Assembly: GCA_016791465.1 (NCBI GenBank)
Contig: JAEUWE010000120.1
Location: 1-8,988 of the forward strand
Direction: 5' to 3'
DNA length: 8,988 bases
DNA from: Pseudobdellovibrionaceae bacterium
GTDB taxonomy: Bacteria; Bdellovibrionota; Bdellovibrionia; Bdellovibrionales; JAMPXM01
Within the stretch, counting starts at the first letter, position 1; the number at the start of each line of letters is the position of its first letter. Shown piece after piece: positions 1 to 6,479 of this stretch. Below the pieces are notes generated by a model that made no database searches, was not told where the DNA came from, and worked only from the letters and a program-made list of their open reading frames with translations. A program made the position numbers and the translations under genes.

Positions 1-193
1 CGATCGTGATGCGGCAAATCTCATCAGGCGTCAGATAACCTTTATGGACACCACTTGGCGTGATCAGAATATTATTGCTCGCAAGCCGAAGACTGATATT
101 GCCATCGGCGGCTGCGAGCCAGTCCTTTTGATGGAGCCGACGACCGATTTCACAGATAGTTTCTCGCGCAACGCGCTCACTTAAGCTCGACAT
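1..193 (-). CDS. Class II aldolase/adducin-family protein, N-terminus only (cut by window edge)
   Basis: Only the first 64 codons are present; the gene runs off the left edge. The translation begins MSSLSERVARETICEIG and contains 'AADGNISLRL' (about residues 28-37) and 'ILITPSGVHKGYLTPDEI' (about 42-59). These are the glycine/asparagine phosphate-binding loop and the TPSG..KG..L segment of class II sugar-phosphate aldolases and MtnB-type dehydratases. The zinc-binding histidines lie outside the window, so fuculose-phosphate-aldolase-like and methylthioribulose-phosphate-dehydratase-like members cannot be separated. The start at 193 fits the usual family N-terminus. An in-frame ATG at 211 would add a hydrophobic MAIVVF and is less likely; neither has a strong ribosome-binding site. 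The gene diverges from apt, 29 bases away. Adenine salvage next door would fit a role in methylthioadenosine or 5'-deoxyadenosine salvage, but that is inference. Confidence 0.8.
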   Translation of the reverse strand, partial: MSSLSERVARETICEIGRRLHQKDWLAAADGNISLRLASNNILITPSGVHKGYLTPDEICRITI

Positions 194-222
194 GAAAACC
201 ACGATAGCCATAGGCTTAGCTC

Positions 223-747
223 ATGACAAACACTCATGCGAAGTTTCTTAAGCTGATCACCGATGTCCCTGATTTTCCAAAGCCAGGTATCATATTTAAG
301 GATATTTCGCCGCTACTGGCCTCCGAATGGTTTCCTGAGCTGATTCAAGAGCTCGCCGAGCTTGTTCGCGAAAGCGTCAATGAAAACAACATCACGCGAA
401 TTGCCGGAATCGAGTCTCGGGGCTTCATTCTAGGCGCCGCTCTCGCACATGAAATGAACATCGGATTCATTCCTGTACGCAAAGAAGGGAAACTTCCTCC
501 GCCAACAGTCAGACATTCATATGCCCTCGAGTACGGAACCGACACCATCGAGGTCAAAGCGGGGACGGGCTCGGTGATTATTATTGATGACGTGCTCGCG
601 ACGGGAGGCACTTTGACAGCAGCGGCAACCGCCCTCACCGCCGCCGGCTACACTGTTACCGACATTGCCGTCTTGATGGATCTCAAGTTTCTCAATCGGT
701 TCGAGTGGCAGGGCCGAGCAGCGAAATCACTTTTCGCCTTTTCATGA
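223..747 (+). CDS. apt: Adenine phosphoribosyltransferase
   Basis: This cytosolic purine-salvage enzyme converts adenine and PRPP to AMP and pyrophosphate. The 174 residues match the usual family length (about 170-185). Family motifs appear in order: FPKPGI..KDI (18-28), GIESRGF (62-68) for adenine binding, the flexible-loop RKEGKLP (86-92) with the following Y and LEYG, and the PRPP-binding loop VIIIDDVLATGGTL (118-131) with its paired aspartates. The ATG at 223 is the first possible start, since an in-frame TAG lies at 217-219. No clear Shine-Dalgarno sequence precedes it. It diverges from the class II aldolase gene with only 29 bases between starts, so any promoter must overlap the neighbour's coding region. 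It ends six bases from the convergent hydroxylase gene. The protein looks complete and functional. Confidence 0.95.
   Translation: MTNTHAKFLKLITDVPDFPKPGIIFKDISPLLASEWFPELIQELAELVRESVNENNITRIAGIESRGFILGAALAHEMNIGFIPVRKEGKLPPPTVRHSYALEYGTDTIEVKAGTGSVIIIDDVLATGGTLTAAATALTAAGYTVTDIAVLMDLKFLNRFEWQGRAAKSLFAFS
721..742 (+). terminator. Possible weak intrinsic terminator at the end of apt
   Basis: A 6-bp stem GCGAAA/TTTCGC (721-726 and 732-737) with a 5-base loop is followed by CTTTT. It lies inside the last codons of apt, just before the TGA at 745-747, where the gene meets a convergent neighbour six bases on. The stem is short and half AT pairs, so termination would be weak and the match may be chance. 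Confidence 0.25.
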
Positions 748-753
748 TGCGAT

Positions 754-1461
754 CTATTTAAATTCGGTGCCAAACACCTTGTCCCAGATACGAAAGTAGA
801 GAGAGTAATTGCCCGTGAACGATTGATGGTGGCGATTGTGAAATGCGCAAAGTGCCACCCACGAAAATCCGGGCACGCGACCAAGCGCGAACTTCTCAAG
901 GCGAAATCCCGCGTGGCCAAAGAGGTTGATTGCTGTCGTCACAAATACATAGAGAAGAACGACGTAGATGTTCAGCTTAAAGAGCATGAAGACGAGCGGG
1001 TAAAACATCAGCTCAGTAAATCCCTCGACAAAGTGAACGCTGAACGAGGTCCACGGCGTCGGATTTGTCGAGCGGTGGTGAAGGGCATGGACCCGGCGAT
1101 AGAGCGGCGGCAAGTGAAGCGCGTAGTGAGTAACGTAGAAATACAGGTCCTGTGCAAAGAGGAGCGCGACAAAGGCAAAGATCGACGGCAGAATTTGATC
1201 GGCACTCATCGTATAAGAAAACTCGACTGCACCTGACGAAACCAGCGCCAAGACAATCGCAACCATTAAACCATCTGTTAGGATAGAACGAAGTGTCTGC
1301 TTTTTGTCCCAGACGATGCTCGCTTCAGAGGGTGAACGACTTTGGATTCGATCCGCGGTCCACTGGTCTTTATCAGCAACATAGAAATGATGATACAGAG
1401 CCGCGGGGCCTATAAAGTGACGAAAGGCGATCAGAAGCAGTGTCAGGCTAATTGCCAGCAC
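754..1461 (-). CDS. Fatty-acid hydroxylase / sterol-desaturase family membrane protein
   Basis: This is an integral-membrane di-iron oxygenase of the fatty-acid hydroxylase superfamily, which uses O2 to hydroxylate or desaturate lipids, sterols or carotenoids. Numbered from the GTG at 1461 (235 residues), the histidine boxes are HYALH (112-116), HALHH (125-129), GHAG (182-185) and HNRHH (208-212), the full family set. Hydrophobic segments lie near 2-13, 64-80, 92-111 and 151-182. The frame stays open upstream to a TTG at 1482, but the GTG at 1461 has GGGAGG six bases ahead and is preferred; it overlaps the upstream acyltransferase gene by 14 bases, suggesting translational coupling. It is the last gene of the minus-strand block and converges on apt. 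The substrate cannot be read from the sequence; the FabD-like neighbour points to an acyl chain. Confidence 0.88.
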   Translation of the reverse strand: MLAISLTLLLIAFRHFIGPAALYHHFYVADKDQWTADRIQSRSPSEASIVWDKKQTLRSILTDGLMVAIVLALVSSGAVEFSYTMSADQILPSIFAFVALLFAQDLYFYVTHYALHLPPLYRRVHALHHRSTNPTPWTSFSVHFVEGFTELMFYPLVFMLFKLNIYVVLLYVFVTTAINLFGHAGFRLEKFALGRVPGFSWVALCAFHNRHHQSFTGNYSLYFRIWDKVFGTEFK

Positions 1462-2365
1462 TAAGGGCCTCCCACGACTCAATGACCTTCAGCTCGTCAA
1501 AGAGATCTCCGCTCATCAACCAGCCGGTCAGCGTATTGCTAGGGCCCACATTGATAAATTCGCGAGCACCCTTCTCCTCATAAAGATGTGTCAGCGTATC
1601 CTTCCAGCGAACGGGTTCAATGGCACAATCCAAAGCCTCGCGGATAATCGCGTCTGCACTTCCAATGTCTTTGACCCAGATGCTCGAGAACGTCGGCGTG
1701 TGCGGGTCGGTCACCGGCCACTGGCTCGCCGTCTTCTGCAAGAGATCATAAGCCGGCATCAGCGCTGGAGAATGAACCGGAAACGGCAACATGTCTTTGA
1801 TCTTCAAGCCCTGCGACGACGCCTGTGCGCAGATCGCCGCCATATTCGCAGTGTCAGTGCCGATGGTGCCGTGGCCGTCAGACCAAACACTCACCGGTGC
1901 ACTTTGTGCCTCCAACCAATCAAGATGCTCTTGCTTCAGTGGCGTGCCGTCGACCGTCCGAACAGTACACGTACTTCCGCTGGGCAAAAGCTTGCGCAGC
2001 TCCGCAAAAGCCCAGAGGAGATGAATCGCGTCTTTGAGCAAAACGCTTCCGCAAACAACCGAGCGCGCGATGTCACCGTGGCTGCAGCCCTGAACAAGAT
2101 CCCAGCGGTGACCCACACGCTTGAGCTCATCCGCGATCGCAACCTGGAGCGCCGTTAGCGCAATCAACGACCGATCCAAGTCAACGGCATGCGGGCGGTG
2201 GGTGTCGGCAATAAAGGAACGAAGGTTTTCTTCTTTCTCTGTCGCCTCTGAAAGATCGCGCGAAGCCTGATCAAGCGCATGCTGAACATACTCGTATTGA
2301 AGCCAGCGCTTCATCTTTGACGTCACGAACAACGCATCGAGGCCAGGAAAAAGCAGCACCTTCAT
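1448..2365 (-). CDS. FabD-like acyltransferase (malonyl-CoA:ACP transacylase superfamily)
   Basis: The 305 residues match the usual FabD length (about 310). The family pattern is visible though divergent: N-terminal VLLFPGLD (3-10) where FabD has FPGQGSQ; nucleophile elbow GCSHG (93-97) with Ser95; FPVHSPALMPA (195-205) with catalytic His198; and the late glycine motif FINVGPSNTLTGWL (270-283). Ser and His are therefore present. The conserved arginine that binds the malonyl carboxylate seems absent: the aligned helix reads LLWAFAELRK (116-125), with Phe at about 120. The acyl donor may not be malonyl-CoA. The ATG at 2365 was chosen because FPG homology starts there, GGGAT precedes it, and it sits four bases after the upstream stop. 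The frame stays open further upstream only as a shadow of the neighbouring gene. It probably loads an acyl group onto a carrier for the neighbouring oxidases. Confidence 0.75.
   Translation of the reverse strand: MKVLLFPGLDALFVTSKMKRWLQYEYVQHALDQASRDLSEATEKEENLRSFIADTHRPHAVDLDRSLIALTALQVAIADELKRVGHRWDLVQGCSHGDIARSVVCGSVLLKDAIHLLWAFAELRKLLPSGSTCTVRTVDGTPLKQEHLDWLEAQSAPVSVWSDGHGTIGTDTANMAAICAQASSQGLKIKDMLPFPVHSPALMPAYDLLQKTASQWPVTDPHTPTFSSIWVKDIGSADAIIREALDCAIEPVRWKDTLTHLYEEKGAREFINVGPSNTLTGWLMSGDLFDELKVIESWEALSAGN
1468..1473 (-). promoter_or_regulatory. Shine-Dalgarno GGGAGG deciding a GTG start
   Basis: On the minus strand GGGAGG lies six bases before GTG 1461, within the last codons of the acyltransferase gene. 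It is the strongest ribosome-binding signal near the hydroxylase start and favours the GTG over the upstream in-frame TTG at 1482. Confidence 0.6.
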
Positions 2366-2369
2366 TGTT

Positions 2370-3044
2370 CTATCCCAAAATGCGGCCATATGCCGCCTTG
2401 AGATTGGCGATCCACTCGGCCGCCAACTGCTTTTCCATGAGAATGATTTTGTCTTGCGATGATTCCGCGAAATCAAGGCCCTCGGGAAGCTTTCCTGTCA
2501 CAAGCGTCAGGTGCTCGCGCTCATCGCGAACGATCTCTTTTGCAAGAGAGCGCATTTCCTCTGTCGCGCCAAACTTTGCAAGATTCGGATAGATGCGCAT
2601 AATCCGACGCTCAATTAAAAATGCAAGCAGTGCATAGGACGATATCGCAAAGACTGAATCACAGGTTCGCTGATGGAACGTCAGACGAAACACGCGCTTT
2701 GCAAGTTTCTGTAAGTAGAGCTCTGTCTCTTGATAAAAAGCGCGACTCAACTTCGTTTCTTTGACAAGGTCCTCGTCCGACAAGGTCCACCGGGCCGCGC
2801 GCGCGCAGTCTTGAATCATTTTGGTATGTCGAACTTCATCGTACGCATGTGTGTGGGTTTCAGCACTCCAGTTCTCGTATGTGAGCGCCATCATCCACGT
2901 CACACCCATCAACTCAAAAAGCGAGACGCCTTCAAGAAGAGAAATGGCTGCAATCTTGTCCGAGTACAACGACAACGGAAGGTCAGAGTCAGCGACTTGA
3001 TTTTCGAACACTTCGAGCGATTGGACTTCTTGGGAATTCAGCAT
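2370..3044 (-). CDS. Ferritin-like di-iron protein, probably an oxygenase/oxidase
   Basis: The protein has 224 residues, mostly helical, with no signal peptide. Metal-ligand spacing fits a four-helix ferritin-like di-iron site: a glutamate in helix 1 (LLEGVSLFE, Glu38 or Glu44), ExxH in 'DEVRH' (Glu70, His73), a lone Glu145 in FLIERR, and a second ExxH in 'DEREH' (Glu175, His178). E...ExxH...E...ExxH is the ligand order of ribonucleotide reductase R2, AurF-type N-oxygenases and aldehyde-deformylating oxygenases. I cannot assign it to one of these families. The chosen ATG at 3044 is followed by a normal helical protein, whereas the open frame upstream is arginine/lysine-rich and runs into the nitroreductase gene. 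No clear Shine-Dalgarno is seen. It ends four bases before the FabD-like gene, suggesting the two act together. Confidence 0.7.
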   Translation of the reverse strand: MLNSQEVQSLEVFENQVADSDLPLSLYSDKIAAISLLEGVSLFELMGVTWMMALTYENWSAETHTHAYDEVRHTKMIQDCARAARWTLSDEDLVKETKLSRAFYQETELYLQKLAKRVFRLTFHQRTCDSVFAISSYALLAFLIERRIMRIYPNLAKFGATEEMRSLAKEIVRDEREHLTLVTGKLPEGLDFAESSQDKIILMEKQLAAEWIANLKAAYGRILG

Positions 3045-3095
3045 AAACGCCGATTTTAACTGCAATTTAACAAAACCGTGAGAGCACTTGAAAAA

Positions 3096-3124
3096 ATGAA
3101 AATTCGGCCGCGAAACACTGGCAA
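3096..3124 (-). promoter_or_regulatory. Candidate sigma-70-type promoter for the ferritin-like/FabD/hydroxylase genes
   Basis: In the 119-base gap between the nitroreductase stop and the ferritin-like start, the minus strand reads TTGCCA (3124-3119; five of six match the -35 consensus), 17 bases, then TTTCAT (3101-3096; four of six match the -10). If real, the three downstream genes form their own transcription unit, with the nitroreductase separate or reading through. Confidence 0.3.
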
Positions 3125-3163
3125 TTTTACGAGGTTTCTGTCGGCCCGCGGCTCTTTTCGCTT

Positions 3164-3859
3164 TTAAACGCGATGAACGACCTTCTCGATCGGAATCCGA
3201 TACTGTGGGCCCCAAGTACCCCGCTCGGCCTCTTCACCCACGGCAATGACCATCACCACTCGGTCAGTCCGGCTAAGCCCCAAAATACGCTTTACCCTCC
3301 ACTCGTCAAACCCCTCCATCATACAAGTCGCATAGCCTTGTGCGGTGATCGCCAGGACAAAATTCTCTGCCGCAAGCGCCGCCGATTTGATCGACACCTC
3401 TTGTATATCGCGACGAGTGTTTGGCCCGCGAGGAACGGGCCTAAAGAGCCCCGCCACTGTCAAACCAATCCACTTCGTATATCCAATGCAGTTCAAAAAG
3501 CCCCAGCGATACATCGCCGGAATCAGTTTTTCATAGTAGAGAATCACCGACTTTGGAGCCCGCACGCTGCGGACCCAATCAATCAAATACGGCTGCGAAC
3601 GTCGCCACTGGGTTGGACTTGCGACAACCACGACGAGCTCGGCCGCCGTGCGCGCTGCCGACTGCGAGAAGCACGCCTTCACCAGCGCCGCTTTTTTCTC
3701 TGGCGTGCGCACCCAGTAGAAGTCCCACGTCTGCGTATTCGACGAGTTCGGCGCCAGCACCGCCATCTCAAGCGCCCGCTCAATCACCGTCTCCGGAACC
3801 GGCGTCTCTTTGTAACGACGAATACTCCGGCGTTTCTGTATCGCTTCAAATAGGTCCAT
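3164..3859 (-). CDS. Nitroreductase-family FMN oxidoreductase
   Basis: These flavoproteins use FMN and NAD(P)H to reduce nitro groups, enones, quinones or flavins, usually as cytosolic dimers. From the ATG at 3859 (231 residues) the N-terminus MDLFEAIQKRRSIRRYKETPVP is the family signature, with RRSIRR (10-15) binding the FMN phosphate. APNSSNTQTW (36-45) and the C-terminal region with MMEGFD (180-185) and VIAVGEE (204-210) complete the fold. An insertion around 85-150, rich in aromatic and basic residues, is somewhat longer than in minimal members. The open frame extends to 3991, but that extension lacks family homology and overlaps the divergent GNAT start. It is divergent from the GNAT gene and upstream of the oxidative lipid block, where it could supply reduced flavin or electrons or reduce an enoyl product. 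That role is inference. Confidence 0.88.
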   Translation of the reverse strand: MDLFEAIQKRRSIRRYKETPVPETVIERALEMAVLAPNSSNTQTWDFYWVRTPEKKAALVKACFSQSAARTAAELVVVVASPTQWRRSQPYLIDWVRSVRAPKSVILYYEKLIPAMYRWGFLNCIGYTKWIGLTVAGLFRPVPRGPNTRRDIQEVSIKSAALAAENFVLAITAQGYATCMMEGFDEWRVKRILGLSRTDRVVMVIAVGEEAERGTWGPQYRIPIEKVVHRV

Positions 3860-3864
3860 TTCAT

Positions 3865-3921
3865 CGCTCGCTTTGCAAATTGCCGTTCGGTGGTTTAACC
3901 AAAGTCTGCGCCGAGCGAGCG
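3865..3921. repeat. Operator-like dyads in a divergent intergenic region
   Basis: Between the divergent nitroreductase and GNAT starts lies an 8-bp inverted repeat, CGCTCGCT (3865-3872) and AGCGAGCG (3914-3921). Nearly at its centre is a second dyad, TGGTTTAACCA (3891-3901). Near-concentric dyads between divergent starts are typical of a regulator-binding site, but no regulator gene is adjacent, and short GC-rich repeats can arise by chance. Confidence 0.25.
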
Positions 3922-3960
3922 CCCAGCGCAACTCGCGATGCACGCCTATGGAAAGGAACA

Positions 3961-4767
3961 ATGGAGCTTCGTTCGCTTGGATACCGCTCACAGCTGATTT
4001 TCACGGCCTTTGATGGAATGGCCGTGGATCGCGGCGATCATTGGGCGATTCATACTCTGAGCAATCCGAACTTTTTCTGGGGCAATCTCTTGGTCTTCGA
4101 TCGACCGCCGCGGCAAGGCGACTTTGCGGCGTGGACTCAAGCATTCAAAAGTGAATTTACTAATCCCAAGATCCATCACATCACTCTCGCTTGGGACTCT
4201 GCCGACGGCACGATTGGCGAGATCGATGAGTTCATTGCGAACGGCTTCACTCTCGAAGCAACGGCCGTGCTTTCAGCCTCAAGCGTGAATCGGCCACTCA
4301 AGTACAATTCAGAGCTCGTGGTTCGAGGACTCCAGACAGAATCCGAGTGGGAAGAGATGATTCGCGTTCAAGTCGCATCGTCTCACGACAATTTGCCACC
4401 GAGTGAGTGGGAACGCTTTTATCGAACACAGGCTCTGCGCTACCAAGCCATGGAGCGCGCCGGTTTTGGACAGTGGTACGGCGGCTTTCTCAATGGTCAA
4501 CTCGCTGGTGGACTTGGGCTCGTTCACCATCAGCGGGTCGGGCGCTTTCAGTCCGTGAGCACTGCGCCGGACTTTCAAAGACGCGGAGTTTGCCAAACCC
4601 TCGTCTACGAAGCCTCTCGCCGTCTTCTCGATTCGGGCGCCGTCGACCACCTCGTGATGTGCGCCGACCCCGACTATCACGCGATAAAAATATACGAGGC
4701 CGTCGGCTTCAAACGCCAACTCACCGAACACGGCGTCTATTGGTGGGACAAGAACCACCATTCCTAG
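3961..4767 (+). CDS. GNAT-family N-acetyltransferase with extra N-terminal domain
   Basis: GNAT enzymes move an acetyl group from acetyl-CoA to an amine. The 268-residue protein has its GNAT signature in the C-terminal half: beta-strand 4 and motif A read QSVSTAPDFQRRGVCQTLVY (197-216), with QRRGVC taking the place of Q/RxxGxG/A for pyrophosphate binding. Motif B follows as DYHAIKIYEAVGFKR (238-252). The N-terminal 120 residues look like a second, degenerate GNAT-like half, since GFTLEATAVLSAS (95-107) resembles the end of such a domain. The ATG at 3961 is preceded by AAAGGA and is the clear start; the frame is open much further upstream only as a shadow of the nitroreductase. The substrate is unknown. 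It is divergent from the nitroreductase, with no partner gene downstream. Confidence 0.85.
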   Translation: MELRSLGYRSQLIFTAFDGMAVDRGDHWAIHTLSNPNFFWGNLLVFDRPPRQGDFAAWTQAFKSEFTNPKIHHITLAWDSADGTIGEIDEFIANGFTLEATAVLSASSVNRPLKYNSELVVRGLQTESEWEEMIRVQVASSHDNLPPSEWERFYRTQALRYQAMERAGFGQWYGGFLNGQLAGGLGLVHHQRVGRFQSVSTAPDFQRRGVCQTLVYEASRRLLDSGAVDHLVMCADPDYHAIKIYEAVGFKRQLTEHGVYWWDKNHHS

Positions 4768-4928
4768 TCACGTCGCGCGCGGTGAAGAAGATGACAAATC
4801 CCGCTGTCTCCGGTATCAAGCGTGGTTTCAGCGAGCACTCAAACTCACTCACAACGGCGAGCATTGTTGGTCGTCAAAACTATCGCACACACCTTTTAAC
4901 CCGACGCTCAATGAGATAGCCTGTCCCT

Positions 4929-5822
4929 ATGTTAATTAAACCGACTGGGGCGGATTTCGCTCATTGGCTAAAGTGCGTCCCGCCCATGGGCGACCTCCTA
5001 TTCTTTGCTCCCAACGTGCAGCACCCCGAGCTTCCTGTGCCCATTATGAGCGCCGAACAAATTCGTGCTCAAGCCGTCGAGCTCTGGAAGTTGAATGATC
5101 GGAGTTGGTATGGATACTCTCTGAATAACGCCGCCTATGGCGCTTGGTTTTCGTTGGGGCTAGTCGAAGAACTTGATGAAGATCTCAGAGACAAACTTGC
5201 TTCGGCGCAGATCAGATTGAAAGTTCCCACTCTCATTCGACAGGATCTAATATCAAAGAGCTTACGGCGAAAACTTCCTCGCTTCTCAAGGCACGTGTGG
5301 TTAACCGCAGCTACCTTGCGCTCATTGAGCCGTACAGAAAAGATCGAGTGTCTGAAGTCCTGGTTTCGGCAAAATAAAGTGATTACTTACGGGACAGTAA
5401 AGGTCGAACACCTCTCCCCGATTGCACAACATGAACTTCAAAGACTGCGGCTGACTAAAATCGTAAATCGTTATCCAAAGACCTCAGGCGCGAACTGCTT
5501 CGGCGCTGTGATTGGGATGATTTCGCCGAACTGGCAGAATAGAATTGTCAATCAATGGGCACACTGGGCACTGCTGGAAGAGTCACTCGCGAGACGTGGC
5601 TTCACGAAAGAAAAATCAGATTCACCTCGTCGTGGCGACGTGCTTGTTTTTCTTCGAAAGAACACGCCAGTTCACGCAGCCTACGTTCTCGATGACGAAA
5701 CTTACTTTGAAAAACCCGGCCAAGATTTCTACGAACCTTACAGGCTTGTTCGACTTAAAAAATGGAAACAAGAATGGCCAAAATCGAAAATTGAGATCTA
5801 TCGAAGAATTGGAGCGATTTAG
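4929..5822 (+). CDS. Uncharacterised protein with NlpC/P60-like (papain-like) C-terminal half
   Basis: This 297-residue gene was not recognised from a named family. The C-terminal half has the spacing of a papain-like NlpC/P60 domain: a candidate nucleophile in SGANCFGAV (Cys190), then RRGDVLVF (234-241) matching the common GD..vf strand, then His249 in VHAAYVL and a polar Glu261 in YFEKPG as a possible third residue. The N-terminal half (about 1-150) is helical, with a WYGYSLNNAAYGAWFSLGL segment near 60-78, and shows no known domain. There is no signal peptide or membrane segment, so if it is a peptidase or amidase it acts in the cytoplasm or is exported by another route. The ATG at 4929 is the first start after an in-frame TAG (4917-4919); no Shine-Dalgarno is visible and the true start could be ATG 4986 or 5046. 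It stands alone. Confidence 0.65.
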   Translation: MLIKPTGADFAHWLKCVPPMGDLLFFAPNVQHPELPVPIMSAEQIRAQAVELWKLNDRSWYGYSLNNAAYGAWFSLGLVEELDEDLRDKLASAQIRLKVPTLIRQDLISKSLRRKLPRFSRHVWLTAATLRSLSRTEKIECLKSWFRQNKVITYGTVKVEHLSPIAQHELQRLRLTKIVNRYPKTSGANCFGAVIGMISPNWQNRIVNQWAHWALLEESLARRGFTKEKSDSPRRGDVLVFLRKNTPVHAAYVLDDETYFEKPGQDFYEPYRLVRLKKWKQEWPKSKIEIYRRIGAI

Positions 5823-6479
5823 ATTGTTCACCGCCAGAAGAACCGCGGTTTGCCTGAAAAAAATGGCTCAGATTCTTCTGCAAATCTAAGCTCTTGAATT
5901 TGCTGACTTTTATTTTTGTCTAACGACAAATCACGACCGCCTCTCTATTTGGCTCTGTTTTCAGAAGAAAAAAGATCAATCAGACTCCCATTTCGCTTCT
6001 CAGGATCATGCAAAACAAAGTCGTCCAAAGTGCCTGCCACGTCGACGCCGGCCTTTCTGACGTATATCATCATTGTCTTCAATGTCTTCCAGCCACCTAG
6101 CTTCATCACCTTGATAGGCTCTAGGCCCTTCTGTAACAAGAGCGTTGCAAAGGTAGCCCTAAGATCCCCCAGTTTTGCCGCTTTAGGCTCTCTGCGTTGT
6201 ACATCGGAGTCTCGAATCTGATGTCAACACAACTGGCTGAATCGGCTCATTTCTTTCATCAACCTAACATGGTGCTCCAAGCTTCTGAATCCGTTCATCA
6301 ATCTCCAATTTTTAGATTCTAACAATGAACATAGCAGAGCCGGTCTTGGCCGATGAGGTTCCGATTCACGAATCAGAATGCCCAATCAAGGGGCACAGTT
6401 TGATCTAAGTATTGGCTTGTGCGTTGCACCAGCAATTCCAGCTTTCAACCCATGTGACCTTTTGGTATCACCACCGACT
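5823..6479. other. Gene-poor stretch containing only a broken integrase
   Basis: No intact gene was found here. It holds the tyrosine-recombinase remnant (5945-6223), a 6-bp dyad TTTGTC/GACAAA with a 4-base spacer (5915-5930) just past the remnant's stop, and a 10-bp palindrome AACCGCGGTT (5841-5850). Neither dyad has a T-run suitable for an intrinsic terminator. Positions 6224-6479 carry only a 53-codon TTG-started minus frame without recognisable homology. The stretch looks like decayed mobile-element DNA between core and accessory regions. Confidence 0.5.
5945..6223 (-). pseudogene. Tyrosine recombinase (phage-type integrase), C-terminal remnant
   Basis: The minus frame from the TGA at 6224-6226 to the TAG at 5945 encodes the C-terminal catalytic end of a tyrosine recombinase. 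It reads GDLRATFATLLLQKG, then EPIKVMKLGGWKTLKTMMIY, then VRKAGVDVAG. Box II usually reads HxLR; here the arginine is kept but the first His is Gly. LGGW takes the LGH/W position and the Y in MMIY is the nucleophile. Homology starts only at about 6165; the preceding residues (IRDSDVQRREPKAAK) do not look like integrase, and the N-terminal and box I regions are missing. There is no credible start codon for a functional enzyme, so this is a truncated relic. It marks past integration of an element, possibly the one that brought the methyltransferase/nuclease operon to its right. Confidence 0.75.

Noticed and set aside
823..1236. Plus-strand open frame of 137 codons
   Set aside because: Antisense to the fatty-acid hydroxylase, very rich in Arg/Lys, no family motif; the histidine boxes of the minus gene settle the strand.
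1586..2158. Plus-strand open frame of 190 codons
   Set aside because: Antisense to the FabD-like gene, Arg-rich and without domain patterns.
3173..3853. Plus-strand open frame of 226 codons
   Set aside because: Mirror of the nitroreductase coding region, with abundant His/Arg and no recognisable motif.
4407..4919. Plus-strand open frame of 170 codons overlapping the GNAT gene
   Set aside because: Another frame of the acetyltransferase with Arg/Ser-rich sequence; it extends past the GNAT stop but shows no protein-like conservation pattern.
4768..4928. Search for a promoter or terminator between the GNAT gene and the orphan hydrolase-like gene
   Set aside because: TTGTTG (4864-4869) has no -10 at a usual distance, and the GC-rich dyad near 4768-4785 has mismatches and no T-tail.
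5841..5930. Palindrome AACCGCGGTT and dyad TTTGTC/GACAAA as terminators
   Set aside because: Neither is followed by a T-run in the direction needed for the adjacent genes; the dyad is mentioned only as a possible recombination relic.
6224..6385. Minus-strand 53-codon frame in the same frame as the integrase remnant, separated from it by one TGA
   Set aside because: Considered as the integrase upstream part with a nonsense mutation, but its sequence does not resemble a recombinase core; only a TTG start and no ribosome-binding site.
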